A stretch of DNA of 64,000 nt, from NCBI RefSeq assembly GCF_028009165.1, contig NC_079241.1, forward strand, positions 2,232,001 to 2,296,000. The letters are read 5' to 3'. Shown here in pieces: positions 46,003 to 58,400 of the stretch. A model generated the notes under the pieces. That model saw only the letters and a program-made list of their open reading frames with translations. It was not told where the DNA came from and ran no database searches. This DNA is from Akanthomyces muscarius (Eukaryota; Ascomycota; Sordariomycetes; Hypocreales; Cordycipitaceae). The position numbers and the translations under genes were made by a program. Within the stretch, counting starts at the first letter, position 1. Each line of letters opens with the position of its first letter.

Positions 46003-47580
46003 CTAGACAAACACATAGGATGTAGCTTCGGCATGAACCCTATCAAACCAGATGAGATCAAGGTCCGGATCCAGGATCAGCCCGAACTTGACGGCCCTGT
46101 CATTGTCAAACACAAACTCGACCCGCATGGGCTCATCCACGGGCAGGCCGCCAAAGTTGTCTGCCGCCTGCGCGTAGGCCAGGTAGTTGGTCTGCCCCGA
46201 GACGTGCCGGAGCGTCAGCGTCGCCGAAAAGGAACGGTCGCTCGCGTCGACGAAGAGCCGCGCGTCGCGGATCTGTATGTGAAAGCCGCGGTAGCCGGGG
46301 TTCCAGTAGTGACCCGTGTAGGCCGTCAGCGGCATCTTTTGCGGCTCCGTCTCCTCCTTCTCCACCGCCTTGGACTCTGACGACGATGATGCAGGGCCGC
46401 AGGTGACGGGCTCGACTTCTGCGGTCTCTATTGCGTCTGCTAGGATGATGCTGTCAATGAGCGCCTTTTGCAAGTGTACTGCCACGGTGGCGGCCTCGAA
46501 GGCGTTGCCGAGCAGCACGGCGCCGAGCTGCAGGCTCGGCACGAAGAAGAAGCGGCTCCCGAAGCCGGGCACGCCGCCGCTGTGGCCGAAGACGGCGTGG
46601 CCGCGGTAGTATTGAACCCCTAGGCCGGCGCAGTAGAGACTCGGCGACGACAGCGGCTGCGGGCCCGCGGCGCGAGGGTTCGGCAGCGAGCGGATCTTGG
46701 TCACGCCGTTGTATACCTGCTCCGTGATGGGCTGCTCTTGGTGGCGCAGCAAGGCCCGGACGAGCTTGAGGTAGTCGCCGGCGCTGGTGATGATGGACCC
46801 GGCGCCCTGGCCCTCGGGACACTCCAGGGCGGGGAACTCGCGGTAGCGGCTCCCGGTGGCATCCTACATGTGGCCGGAGGAGATGCGCTCGCCAAAACCG
46901 CGCTGGCGACTTTCAGAGGGTTGCAGGCTGGACGAGGACATGTGTAGGGGTGCGAAGAGGCGGGCCGCGAGAAAGTCGGAAAAGGACATGTCGGTCTGTG
47001 TCTCGACGAGGTGCGTCGCGACGGTGTACATGATGTTGCTGTAAATGTGACGGCTGCGGATAGGTGCGACGAGTTGCAGATTACGCAGATTACGGGTGAC
47101 GGAGCGGGCGTCGTCGGGCCGCTCCGCGTTGACGCCAAAGTACGAACTATCATGGCTTGATTTGTTTGTTTCATCAGTCTCGACTAGGCGATGGCTCGGC
47201 AGAATGTGCTCTTGCCTGGGCAGACCGGTTCTATGGCTGAGCATGTCGTCAATGGTGACGCTCTTGGTGTACTCGGCATCAGACAGGACGAAGTCGTCCG
47301 AGAGTAGCTGGGTGACGGGCGTGTCAAACGTGACGCTGGGATGCTTGGCGTCCTCGACGAGCAGGGCGACCGAGATGGCGGTCAGGATCTTGGAGGACGA
47401 GGCAATGTCAAAGAGGGAGTTGGCGGTACAGGGTGTGTTCGAGGCGACGGAGATGACGCCGTATGCTTTGGACGCTGTTTTGTTGCCGTGGAGGACGGCA
47501 ATGGACAGGCCCGGCACGCGGAGCTGGTCCATGAGATCTGTGACCTTGGTGTCGAACAAATCAGATTGGAAGTACTCCAT
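46003..47580 (-). pseudogene. serine beta-lactamase/transpeptidase-like protein interrupted by an in-frame TAG
   Basis: Minus strand. One frame runs from the ATG at 47580 to the stop at 46003 (525 codons), broken only by a TAG at plus positions 46864-46866 (codon 239). The family contains serine hydrolases of the class C beta-lactamase fold; fungal members are mostly esterases or peptidases of unknown substrate. The catalytic SxxK motif is SSSK (residues 61-64) and the YxN motif is YSN (180-182). After the stop come the GAGSIITSAGDYLKLVRALL helix and the HSGGVPG motif, so both halves of the fold are preserved. The TAG sits where a tryptophan or other residue would be expected before DATG. No intron of believable size removes it. 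It is either a recent nonsense allele, a sequence error or readthrough. Confidence 0.8.
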
Positions 47581-48892
47581 CTTGAGTGATTTGGGTAATG
47601 GGATTTCCGATGATGGAAACCTGTGGAGGGAATGGAATTATATCAAGAAGCAACGGCGGGAGAGAGCCGTGATGTATGTGAAGAGGCGAGACCTGGTAAC
47701 ACGATGAGACGAGGCTGCGGACAGCTCTCGTAGGCCCCCCGCTTCGTACCATTCGGAAGGCCAGCTGAGAACATGCAGCTTGCTTTCGGCCGCATGCCAG
47801 GAGCAAAGTCCAATATTAGCTATGATACTGATGAAACATTCGAGTCAAAGGTGGGAACCCTGTGTATCCGCCAATGTATAAACGCCTCTCTGCTTCTAAG
47901 TGAAGTTCCTCCGCAATTTGTGAAGGCTGGCAGGGCGGAGACTAAGCGGATGGCGATTGGATAACTCGCCATACTCAAGGTGTCAAAATCTTTCCCATGT
48001 CGCATTCATCGATTTGGTAGCATTCCGTCACGGCCCAGGTGCCGGAGATAAAACCTCGTGGCTGCAGGTGCGCCGGTTCGGCCGTAAACTTGGGCCTGAA
48101 CTGTTCCAGCCGCCGACTCCGAAGCCTCATCCCTCAAGGGGAGGCAGGTATCGTTTAAGCTATTGCGTTAGAGTCATGTGGACCAAAAAAAAAAAGGGTT
48201 CAATCCGCCAAGAACGCTAACTGAAACAAAGTAAACGACATCGATAGGGCTTTGCTAAGCAGCTCCGGCCCTGCATCCACGAGAGACGAGTGATCAAGCC
48301 GTGTGGGCTCCGACTAGGATATTCCTCCCGGGATACATATGTATCGCGTACTAACAGAGGTAGCTGAATCTTCTGCGACGATGAGCTAGTGGCTGTTAGT
48401 GTAGTATTTTGCATCTAGTGTCTAAGCCGGCCCGCGAGACCCAGATCCGGAAGTCGTGCTCACTTACACCGGGGCTTCTCGCCCATGCGCAACGGTCAGG
48501 GAAAAGGCACAGCAAGATGCGGAAAACGGCTGAACTGAAATGGCATGGTAAGCCGAATCGGACTGCCATTTTCCGACCGTTTTTTCTCTCTTGTTGGCCA
48601 CAGCAGTTGAGCGGAGGCTCAGAAACCCCGAAATTTCATGATACTCGGCATCGGGCGACAAATTTAATCTGACACGGTCTCGCGGTTGTTGCATAAAGGC
48701 AGCCTACGACCGCGTAGAGTTTCTCTGCCAAAGACCTCGATTGATGAACCGTCGCCATTCCCTAGCACAACGGCTAATCTTGTACATTGGCAATACTGCA
48801 GCGTCTGAAATCTGACCGGCACTCTTGATCGTGACTCTCGCCTGCAAACTAACATACATGTTTCACACATCAATCCAGCAGTCACATCTGTA
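47581..48892. other. divergent intergenic region, no supported gene
   Basis: About 1.3 kb between the beta-lactamase-like gene and the dehydrogenase. Only short, featureless ORFs. Confidence 0.5.
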
Positions 48893-49905
48893 ATGGTCTA
48901 TCAAATGTGTCCCTTTGCGGGCTATAACCCCGATACCGAGGTCCCCGACCTTGCGGGAAAGGTCATTCTCATTACTGGAGGTAGGCAACCCATCCACCAC
49001 TATTCAGAAGAGAACCAATCACCCTAACACAGTGCTTGCGAAAAGGTACAAACGGCATCGGCAAGACCGCAGTGCAAGAACTCGCCAAGCACAACCCTGC
49101 GCATATTTACTTTACCGGCCGCAACCAGCAAGCTGCCGATGCGCTCATCGCCTCGCTGCCCCCGGGCGGACCGCGCGCCACCTTCCTGCCCTGCGACATG
49201 GCCTCGCTCGACAGCATCCACCAGGCAGCCTCGGCTTTCTCCTCGCCTCGTCTCGACATCTTCATCGCCAACGCGGGCGTCATGGCCACGGCGCCGGGCC
49301 TGACGCAAGACGGCTTCGAGCACCAGTTTGGCGTCAACCACGTCGGCAACGCGGCGCTGCTGCTGCGGCTGCTCCCCGTGCTGCGGCGGACGGCGCGGGA
49401 CGTGCCCGGCGCCGACGTGCGCTTCGTGGCGCTCACGTCGCTGGGGTACCGCGCGCACCCGCCAGCCGGCATCGACTTTGCGACGCTGCGCACGACGCAG
49501 GAGGACGAGGCCGGCTTCGCCATGGGCACGTGGACGCGCTACGGGCAGTCCAAGCTGGCCAACGTGCTGCTGGCGCGCGAGGTCGGCCGGCGGTTCCCCG
49601 AGCTGACGAGCGTGTGCGTGCACCCTGGCGTCGTCAAGACGCAGCTCGTCGCGGAGCTGGGTTTCTGGGAGAAGATGCTCGTGTACGTGACGAACCCGGG
49701 CGGGCTGATGACGCCCCGCCAGGGATGCTACAACACAGTCTGGGCGGCGACGGGGGAGGATGTCAGGGAGGCCGTGGCAAAGGGCGATGCGGCGTTTTTC
49801 GAGCCGGTCAAGAAGCCGAATGCTGGTAACGCCAAGTGCTGGGATGAGGAGCTAGCGAGGAAGCTGTGGGAGTGGACGGAGGAGGCAGTTGGCGTAAGGG
49901 CGTAG
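48893..49905 (+). CDS. short-chain dehydrogenase/reductase (315 aa)
   Basis: Two exons, 48893-48980 and 49046-49905, with a 65-bp intron (GTAGGC donor, AAAAG acceptor, phase 1) placed inside the cofactor motif. It is an NAD(P)H-dependent oxidoreductase of the retinol-dehydrogenase/WWOX-like group. The Rossmann motif TGGTNGIG is at residues 28-35 and NAGVM at 105-109. The catalytic triad members are Ser about 161 (ALTSLGYR), Tyr 195 and Lys 199 (RYGQSK). CVHPGVVKTQL follows, the usual PG motif after the active site. The substrate is unknown. Exon 2 is very GC-rich with C/G-ending codons. The unusual acceptor is the only one that restores the motif. Confidence 0.92.
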
Positions 49906-50266
49906 ATCGCTCGGCGTTGAATAATGAGTGTTGATATGTTGGTTGGTGCTGGCTAATATTTCTCATCTGCTCTGTTTTGTCAGTCTGCCCTGCAATTTTG
50001 GTATGTGGTTTCGTTTTGGCATAGCACGGCACATTGCAGTATATATTTTGCCAGTTGTTCGAATAGTTGATTTGATAAGAACATAGTAAATGGTTGGATT
50101 TTCATCGTTGTACACTTCCCTCGATCCGCTCGCACACCGTCCTAGAGATCTTTCGTCTCCTCCCCATTGCGTATGCTCTTTTCTTGAGCAAAGAGGCACC
50201 ACGTGATATATTTACACAAAGAGCCTTCTTGGGCGGACAACGTTATCCTGTTCTAGTTGGCTGTAT
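49906..50266. other. convergent 3' region between SDR and GRIM-19 genes
   Basis: 361 bp, AT-rich, consistent with two 3' UTRs. No gene is supported. Confidence 0.55.
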
Positions 50267-50934
50267 TTATTTGGAGGGGGCAGGGGCGACGGCGAGAGTC
50301 GGTCTCACGAAGCTATAGAACGTCAGTTACACCGCCAATTCAGAAAAAGATGCTGCGTTTAATAAGCTAGCACATCAGTAGGTTGTACACGTACCGGTCG
50401 TTGTGGTAGACTTTTGTGTTCTCGCCCAACAGCTCCTTCTCGCGCTTCTGGTCGGCCCAGTATCTGCGGACCTGGTCGCGGTCCTCCTCGGCCTGGAGCA
50501 GGGGAATCAGGTTGATGCGAGCCCACATCTTTTCACGGGCAAGCTCGCTGCAGGGGGGAAGTTGTTAGCATTGTTTCGGTCAATTGGCTAGTCGGTGGGT
50601 GTTTAGAGGTTGCCACGTACTTGGCTTCGCGGATGCCGTGGAAGAGCTTGTACCAGCCGTAGCTCATGACGATGCCCATGCCGATGAGCAGAGTTCCAGG
50701 GCGGAAGCCGCGGGCAGGCAGGTTGCGCTGTGAGAGATGGCGTTAGCCGGATTCGATATCGTCTTGACGAAGCGAGCCTCCGGATGCACCACCGAGGCTA
50801 ATTGTCGTCCGCTGCGAACAGCTGGACGTCCCAAAGACCCCAATGACACGCCTGGGAGTAAACAGGCCGCAGCGAGTACACACCTTGTACTGGACGGGCT
50901 GGTAGCCGCCCTTGGGGGGCATATCTTGGGCCAT
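50267..50934 (-). CDS. NDUFA13: complex I subunit GRIM-19 / B16.6 (NDUFA13 homologue, 118 aa)
   Basis: Minus strand, four exons: 50934-50884, 50727-50621, 50547-50395 and 50312-50267. The total is 118 aa. It is an accessory subunit of mitochondrial complex I, anchored in the inner membrane with its C-terminus in the intermembrane space. The start MAQDMPPKGGYQPVQYKRN is the typical GRIM-19 opening, without a cleaved presequence. A single membrane helix follows (GTLLIGMGIVMSYGWYKLF), then a charged helical part (EKMWARINLIPLLQAEEDR, YWADQKREKELLGENT) and the C-terminal RFVRPTLAVAP. All junctions are GT-AG; each small exon is needed to keep the family sequence. A CCAAT box (reverse strand) lies about 230 bp upstream. 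Confidence 0.94.
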
Positions 50935-53900
50935 GGTGGGCGAGTTTTCTGGATGTCGACGAGGCGGCGGATTCGGTAATTGCGCGACGCACGGGGGCAA
51001 TCGGAGCGAGATAAGGTCGTGAAGCTCGCGGGACGTGATGGGAAAACCGACTCGGGTGGGAAAATGGGCGCGCCGGCGGTCAATCGATGCCGTCGGCTGT
51101 CTCGTGTGGTCGAATGGCGGCTGAGGAGCTCTGCTGAGGCGATTGTTTTGCGTGCCTGGCGATTGGCCAAAGTGGAATATTACATAATCATGGTTCTGGC
51201 GGTGGTCGTGCTGGAGTGCGGCGCGCAGGTACACAGATATCTATAACTGAGAGTTGGTTGAGAAAAAAGAAGAAAAATGAGCTCTATCTACTTTAAAAAT
51301 TTCAAACAAATAAAAAGTATTGATTTAATACTAGACTGCGTGAAGCGTCGCCCAATTATGGCGGTTGATGAATATTGTCTGCGATACTGTAGAGCTACCA
51401 GCTATCAGACCGCCAGCCATGTTAGTTGGAACAACATGTCACTGTAATATAAGAGAAAAAAGTATAGGACTGCCATTTTATCAGTTGGATGTTTAGAGAA
51501 GTGTGACTTGTATGCCTGAGTTTTCTCTGCCTTGCTCTCTCTTGTTCATTCGTCACTTCCTTATATTCAGAAGATCGTCACTAATAAGCGTTCATGGTAT
51601 CTGCGCTTCTCCCCTCCGCCAGCACACTGAGCACGACACGCAGCAGGCGCGACACTAATTCAGCTGTTCAATCTATGTGAAGCTGAGTCGGGCGCCGCCG
51701 TTCCAGCCCAAGGACGGCCTCTGCTGTCGGCAACACTGCAACTCGACCCCAAGTGACACAGCGCCCGGCCACTAAAAGAACACTAGAAAAGCCACTAACA
51801 GAGCCTCACGCTGTTAAGCCGACTCCAGCCTTTTTTGTGCGCCGCCCCCAAGAATACACATGCCTGCCTGAAGCTAGGATTTTTTTGGAGAACCCAAGGC
51901 CGGATTCGGACCAATATCCAAAGAGAATGAATGGCACGGTTGCATTGGTGAGAACGCATGTGCAGATGCGCTGATGTGCACGAGACCGAGGACTTGGACG
52001 AGGCAGGACTGGAGTTCTTGGTGGATGCTAGGCTCATGCATCTATCTGTGCTTTCGGGCAGCCATACTTTCGTAGACCGGGATCTGGGACCCTGACATCA
52101 AACATGGAGCAAGAAGGAGGGGAGACGCGAATATGAGACTGCGCAAGTCGTCTAGGGAAGAGCGTACGAGTCGGCTTGTAGAAGAAAGGTGACATCATGA
52201 GCTGATCGTGTACGGATACATGTGTTACCGAACCAGCACGCAAGGACGCTACTCTCCCTCCCATCCGACTCCAAAAATGGTCCATCTTCTCCAATTCAAG
52301 AAGGCCTCTCCGAGGAGGGGGGAGGGGGGGGGGAAGTGGCCTCGTTGTTTGATATGCCGATGGCAGCCCGAGGGGAGAGTCAAGAGTCCTAAGAATGCGA
52401 TGGGGTAATTTATTATCAGGCTCTAGGCCTTGTCGACAGGTTTCTTATTAGCATAAATTATCATGTCACTTTCGGCTTTGACCGCCTGGTTGACCGAGAC
52501 TAATGACGGAAATCAGGCCGCTCCGTCACGATACATCAAATAGCTTGCCACTCGAGATTTAACATGGCCCTGGGGCGACGGCGGCGCGGGCGGCACGTCT
52601 CGATGAAAAGTAACTTGGATCAAAGAAACAGCGAGTCAGACCAGTTTATCCCCCCCTGGTAAGTAAGAATCCTCGGCGCTCGGAAGAATAGTCTCGGATG
52701 GACCCCTGGTAACTAACTGTTGCGACCATCTTTCCTTTAGCTGCTGTGACAGGTCACTGGAGAAAGGCACTCTGCCTTGAATTCGACGTTTGCCTTATCT
52801 GTTTACTGGTTTGCCTTCAAAAGCCGCTGCAGCCACACATCAACTAGTTCAACACTAATAAGTCCGCTGTAGACTTGCCCGGATTCAGCGATGCATCTGG
52901 AATTCCCACCACTCGCCTCGCTTTTTGGCTTTCCCCTCCTGTAACGTAATTTTATAGTATTACTATATTCATTTTTAATACACCTGACCGTGACTAGCAG
53001 CTTCTCCCGCACTCCGGCACCTTCACCGCATCAAGGCTATACCCCGACCGGCGGGATTAAAACAGAAGCAAACAAGGACCAAATTATTACCCGCCAGTCT
53101 TTCCTTATCTTGTGGCACCCGTCCGCCCGTCCCCCCGGTGCCGGCGAGCGCCAGCTCAGCTCCAGCAGCGCTGACTGACAGGCCGCGCGCGCGACGGGAC
53201 TGTTTCGGCTTAGTCCGGCACCTGGAAAGCCCCAAGTGTGATGGTGATCCCCGACCGCGCGCGTCAATTCCACTAGCAGGGACACTAGGTAGCCTCCGGG
53301 GGCCGGCGCTGGCTAACAAGAAAGGGCCTTTTTTTTCTTCTCTCATGTACGTACTCACACGATGTGTGTCTGCCACCGGCGGCACGCCCGTTATGACTCC
53401 AGATTCAACTTATTAGCTCGGCAGGGAATGCGCCGTGGCTGAGAGGGATGGGGGTACCATGCTCCCACCCCTGTCAAATCTCTCTTGTCTCTTGCGCCTT
53501 TCCCCAAGCTGCATGTGCTGATGGCCTGAAGTTGGGCTTTCTCACATGTTGCTCGAGTCTGCATCACATTACACACCCCTTCCTCCCCCCATTACCTCTG
53601 GAGCCATGTCTGTAACTTTGAAGCTAGTGGCCCGTGTAATAGTAAAAAGCCCCGGAGCAGAAGCTTTTTTTGGCCTTGCACCGGCTGAGCTGCTTGTTAT
53701 TTAGCTCTCGCTTCCCGGGCCGGCGACTTTCGAAGAAAAAACCCTGTCCCGTGTCTTGCATTCGGCTAGCAAACGATTGCCACTGCCCTTCTCCAAACCT
53801 TATAAGACGACGCTTGCCGCCCAACGCAGATCGTAGCCCCCGGTACGCTTGTGCTACGCTTGTGCTACGCTTGTGCTACGCTTTTACATTTTACCCAATT

Positions 53901-54334
53901 ACATTTATATAACCTGTCACACCGGGGCTGAGACGTAGAGGTACCGCCGTTTTGCTTCTCTGTCCGTCGAAGTTTCCTGCTCGGGACAACAGCACTTCTC
54001 GTACCGACATTTTACATGAGTCGCCCTCCATCACACCGACTTATTGTCATGCGCGGATAGGATCAATAGCCAGGCACCGACCGACCTGCCCCTGCTACAC
54101 TGCCTATGCTGAGACAGACATACATGCATATAATAACACCAACACGGGGGCATGCATACCGCGCAGGACTCAACAAGTTGAAAAAGAACGACGCAAAGAA
54201 GCAATAAGAGAGAGTACATATGGATCCGCAAGCAACTGGCCAACGCTTCCGCAACTCGTCGTCGGAATCCCATTAATAGACGGAAGAACTACACACCAAG
54301 CGCACTCACATCTACACGCCACGACCACGACATC
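50935..54334. other. intergenic region of about 3.4 kb
   Basis: It contains the GRIM-19 promoter (reverse-strand CCAATC at 51161-51166), an AT-rich part near 51.2-51.6 kb, and a GC-variable part up to the orphan gene. ORFs are short and mutually overlapping. No RNA gene or mobile element is recognised. Confidence 0.5.
53844..53883. repeat. 11-bp tandem repeat TACGCTTGTGC
   Basis: Three perfect copies (53844-53876) plus a partial fourth. Noncoding; about 450 bp before the gene at 54335. Confidence 0.8.
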
Positions 54335-55012
54335 ATGTACTCGAAATACTACCAGATCCCCTATCCATCGCACAAGTCGCCGATGGACGGCGACACGGCC
54401 CACCGCGACCTCGACTGGGCGTACGCCGCGCAGACGGACCGCATCTTCTCCTTTGGCGTCAACGAGCGCGGCGTGACGCGCGACCAGAAGCTGCACCTGC
54501 TGCAGACCGAGTTCTGGCCGGCGCTCGCGCGCTGGGTCGAGTCGCGGCAGGAGGTGCTCCCCGGCGGGACGCTCGTCGGCGGGTGGTGGCGCGCCGACAT
54601 GATGGGCATGCTCGACTGGTACCGCGACTGCCTGCACCTGACGGCGCGCTGGGACGACGCCGTCGTCGCCCACGCCGACGGCGTCTGGCGCGACGTCCTC
54701 CTCACCAGCCCTTGGTTCCACTGGGCCGAGTTCTTCCCCCTGCTTAAGGAGCCCGTCCTCGACGACCGCGGGCGCCCCATCGTCGACGACGCCGGCCGCG
54801 TCCTCTACCAGGACCGCGACCCCCACGGCGACGGCATGGAGGACGCCTTCATGGACCTCTGGGAGGCCGTCGCCAACGCGCGCCCGCTCAGGAAGACGCC
54901 CGCCGGGCACTTCATCATGCCGCACATGCTGCCGCCGAGTTATGAATTAAGGAAGCTGCGAAAGTCGGGCGGGCCGCCTTTGGCCGAGATCGGGCCTTTT
55001 GTTTCTTTTTGA
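54335..55012 (+). CDS. uncharacterised single-exon protein (225 aa)
   Basis: An intronless ORF of 226 codons with strong codon bias (nearly all third positions G or C). The minus-strand frames are also open because of this composition, but only this frame gives a compact, balanced protein. It is rich in Trp, Tyr and Asp, with motifs such as DLDWAYAAQTDRIFSFGV, GGWWRADMMGMLDWYRDCL and WFHWAEFFPLLKEPVLDD. No signal peptide, membrane span or known catalytic motif is visible; it looks like a soluble, folded cytosolic or nuclear protein. I do not recognise a family. Its GC3 is far above that of the housekeeping genes nearby. Confidence 0.7.
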   Translation: MYSKYYQIPYPSHKSPMDGDTAHRDLDWAYAAQTDRIFSFGVNERGVTRDQKLHLLQTEFWPALARWVESRQEVLPGGTLVGGWWRADMMGMLDWYRDCLHLTARWDDAVVAHADGVWRDVLLTSPWFHWAEFFPLLKEPVLDDRGRPIVDDAGRVLYQDRDPHGDGMEDAFMDLWEAVANARPLRKTPAGHFIMPHMLPPSYELRKLRKSGGPPLAEIGPFVSF

Positions 55013-55446
55013 TCCCCACCAGCATCCATCCGGTCTATTTGTGGGCATCATTCCACCAGCAATCTACTGGTATCGCATTTGTACTTTTCGCATTAAGCGA
55101 TCCGGCGTTTTTCTACATTTACTAGGCTCTGATTTTGCTTTGGTTGTTCATACAGGAAGATGGCCTTTGCCTCATTCTACATAGCGAGCGGATCCTTCGT
55201 CACAATTATCTATATACATATACGATGAAACTGAAACCTTCATTCTCAGTGCCCGAAAATAATACTGTTGGTTCTATTGTGTATGTCTATCATATATGCA
55301 ATGCGATAGTCTAGGTCAAAGGAAGTGATCCACCTCTTTCATCTTCATCCATTATGATGCATATCCGACGAAACCCACACGCCAAGCATAATGAAGTATG
55401 TTTAAACAAAACGCCAGGAAATCGTATCGGTCATAAGCAGAATTAT
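55013..55446. other. convergent 3' region between the orphan gene and ATG26
   Basis: 434 bp of AT-rich 3' UTR-like sequence. No gene is supported. Confidence 0.55.
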
Positions 55447-58400
55447 TCATGCGTCGCCCGATACTGCATCGTTCTTCACAGTCTTCTCTTTTCCGAGGAC
55501 CAAGTTTCCCAGCTCCTCGCTCAGCTTCTTGGTCACCATGTCGGGGTCGGGCTCGTCACCTCCTACAAAAGTCCAGCTCTCTTCAGTCTCCTCATCGTCC
55601 TCGTCAGGCTCTGGCCGACCATTCTTGCCCGCCTTGCGCTTGATCAGACTCGTGGCATACTCCATGTCACGGTAGATGGATTGAATCGCCGTATCAACGC
55701 CATGATCCTAACGCTTGTTAGTTGATATTATAGGAGAACAGAGGAGTGATACTCACCTTTCGAATCTGTTCGCCAAGCACCTTGGCCTTGACAATCATTC
55801 GCTCGTTGCGTGTCACTTCCCAGAGTGCCCTGCCGAAGCTCTGCGTGCCCCATTTCTTCACCCACACACCAACGCCAAGGTCCTCGACACGGCTGGCAAA
55901 AAAGTACTGGTCGCCAAAAAATGGCCGAATGATAGTAGGTAGACCAGCTCTCAGGCTCGCGCCAGTAGTGCCGGAGCCTCCGTGATGTGCAGCAGCATCA
56001 ATCTGCTTAAACAGCCAGTCATGAGGCGCGGATTTGATGACGTGAATCTCGGGTGGCATTTCGGGCTCTTCGGGACGTTTCTTGCTTGGGTCCTCGTTCG
56101 ACGAGATACGGTCAGACCATCCTTTGGACAAGATGCACCTCACGTCCGCTTTCAAGACAGCGTCAATGACTTCTTTGGTCATTTTGACAGGATCATTGAC
56201 GATGATGGACCCAAAGCCGACGTACACTAGCTTCTTGCCATCATCCCGCGCCTGTTGAATGAAGTCGGCAAGCTCCTTCGGCGGTGTATACTTGTCTTCC
56301 TCATCCAAGAACCAGTATCCAGTGATTCTGATCCAGTCCGAGAAATCCAGCGGGGGTGCCACAACGCAAGGGCTAAAATTGTAGAGAAATGGGACCTTGT
56401 TCGGCTGCATCTTTTCCAGGCTGGTGTTTGGGAGACCAAGCGTCTTGTTTCTCCAACGATTGACTTGCTGGGCAGTGGCCTTCCAGAATATGTTGTCAAA
56501 CATGACGTAAGTCATATAATTGTATGCACCACCCATCTTATGCTCAGGCATAATGAAAGCATGAGGATAGGCGCGCGTGCGGGTCCATGGCATGGTGAAT
56601 GCTCTAAAGTATGGAATTCCCAGCTTCTCTGCAATGTGAATTCCTGCCATCGCTGAAGGGGACTCAATCAGCAGATCTGAGCCTTCGCAGGCGGTGTAAG
56701 CAGAGTCAAGAAGCTCATCCAGCCAGCCTCGGAAGGTTGCATTGGCCTCTCGCAGGAACGCTAGCGTAAAAGTACCATTCTCGATGCAGAGACGCATCAG
56801 CTCAGCTGGGTCACCTTCGACTTTTGCGAACTCAATGCCGTGAGACTCGACCCAGCCTTGGAACTCTGCATGAGTCGCAATGCGAGGCTTGTGACCTTCG
56901 GCCAGCAAACCCTTACACAAGGCTATATATGGCTGAACGTCACCTCTTGAGCCAATAGTCAAGCAAGTGATTTTCATGGGAGTGGATGGCTTGAAGCTTA
57001 AAAACGACGCATCCGTGTCCTCGAGCAAGATTGTAGGCGCATTGGGCATACTTGACACCTCATGAGGTAGTTCCAATTCATGATTAGGGAATTCTTCCTG
57101 TCGAGCAGTCTTCAGCGCATCTCTCTCAGCAACATATTCATCATCGTCCTGAACAATCTCAGGGTGCGTGTCGGATCCTTCGAGAAAGCGATGCGCCTCC
57201 AAGTCTTGCAGCAGTGTGACAGCACAATCGTCACGAATGTCGCTTTGTCTGAACTCAAAGAATAGCTCTTCGTGTCCTCGAATGACGAGAACAAGGCCCG
57301 AGTAGCCGAATCGGAACCCCTTCTCTTTATGAACAGTCTCGATATCTCTGAGGGGAAGAATCAACTTGGTGCGGGTTCCAGGAAGGAGGCTTCGGAAGCA
57401 GAATGATTTGTCGCTGATGTAAATTTTGCCGTACAGAGGCAAAACGCGCAGAATATAACCGAAGTAGGTAGCCTGAAGTCTTTCTGTGTCGGGCAATGCA
57501 AAATGTGCCCGGAACCGCTCCATGGATGTTTGTATTTTTCCATCGGAATCTTCTTCAAGGTCGTCGTCATCACCTCGAAGGCCAGCGGGCTCATCATAGT
57601 GCTTCCCGCCGCCTTTCCACATGCCTGACACTTTTTCCACATAGCCCATAGATTCGGTGGCCAAAAGTGAACTCATGCGTTTGCTCGTCTTGTTCAAGTA
57701 GTCCGCAAAGGCACCAGCCCGCTGCAGGGGATACGTGCCCATTTTGGTGATACTTTGAAGACTAGGTGTAAGTGGCCGCTCTCCATCACGATTCTCTTGC
57801 TCATCCTCCTGTCGCAGTTGATCCAAATGCCCGGTCGTTGCAGCGTGGCGGGCGGGACGGAATGGGGCATCACGTCCAGGATCCAGAATCTGACTCTGGC
57901 TTGGGCTGTTTGAGTTTCCCTGCTCGGTCGGATGCGAACGCATAATAGTTGGTCGCTGAAACGCATCGCTGCCATGTAAGATCTGGCTGGCCGACGGATC
58001 CTCGGCACCAGATGCAGTCATGCTGATAAAGCTTGGGTCTTCCGTGGATGATTTCTCAGATTGAAAATTGGAATCTGACGCGACAAACGTCGTCCTGGGA
58101 GTCTTGCCTCCATCGGAAAGTCGGCTGCGCGGCCTCGAACCGCTGAAGCTCCTGCGTGGACTACGATCGTTGAATGAGCTGTTGAGCGGTTTCTGGTGGT
58201 CATGGCTAGATCGATCCGCGCCGAAACCATCTCTACTAGTCCTAGATGAAACCTCGACACTTCCACGGGGGCTTGCATTTGCCGAGCGATGCGGCGAAAG
58301 CGGGGAGAGAGTTGCTTTGACAGTCTCCTGTATCTTGCCAGTATGGATTTTAGCCGGACCCGTCTCCGGCTGTGAAGATGTGCCAGCAATAGCCGTATCT

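Noticed and set aside
49024..49623. Long minus-strand ORF opposite the short-chain dehydrogenase
   Set aside because: It is a shadow of the GC-rich coding strand; only the plus frame has the cofactor and catalytic motifs.
54170..54925. 251-codon minus-strand ORF opposite the orphan gene
   Set aside because: Its Val/Ala/Glu/Arg-rich content is typical of the antisense of GC-biased codons; the plus frame is better balanced in composition.
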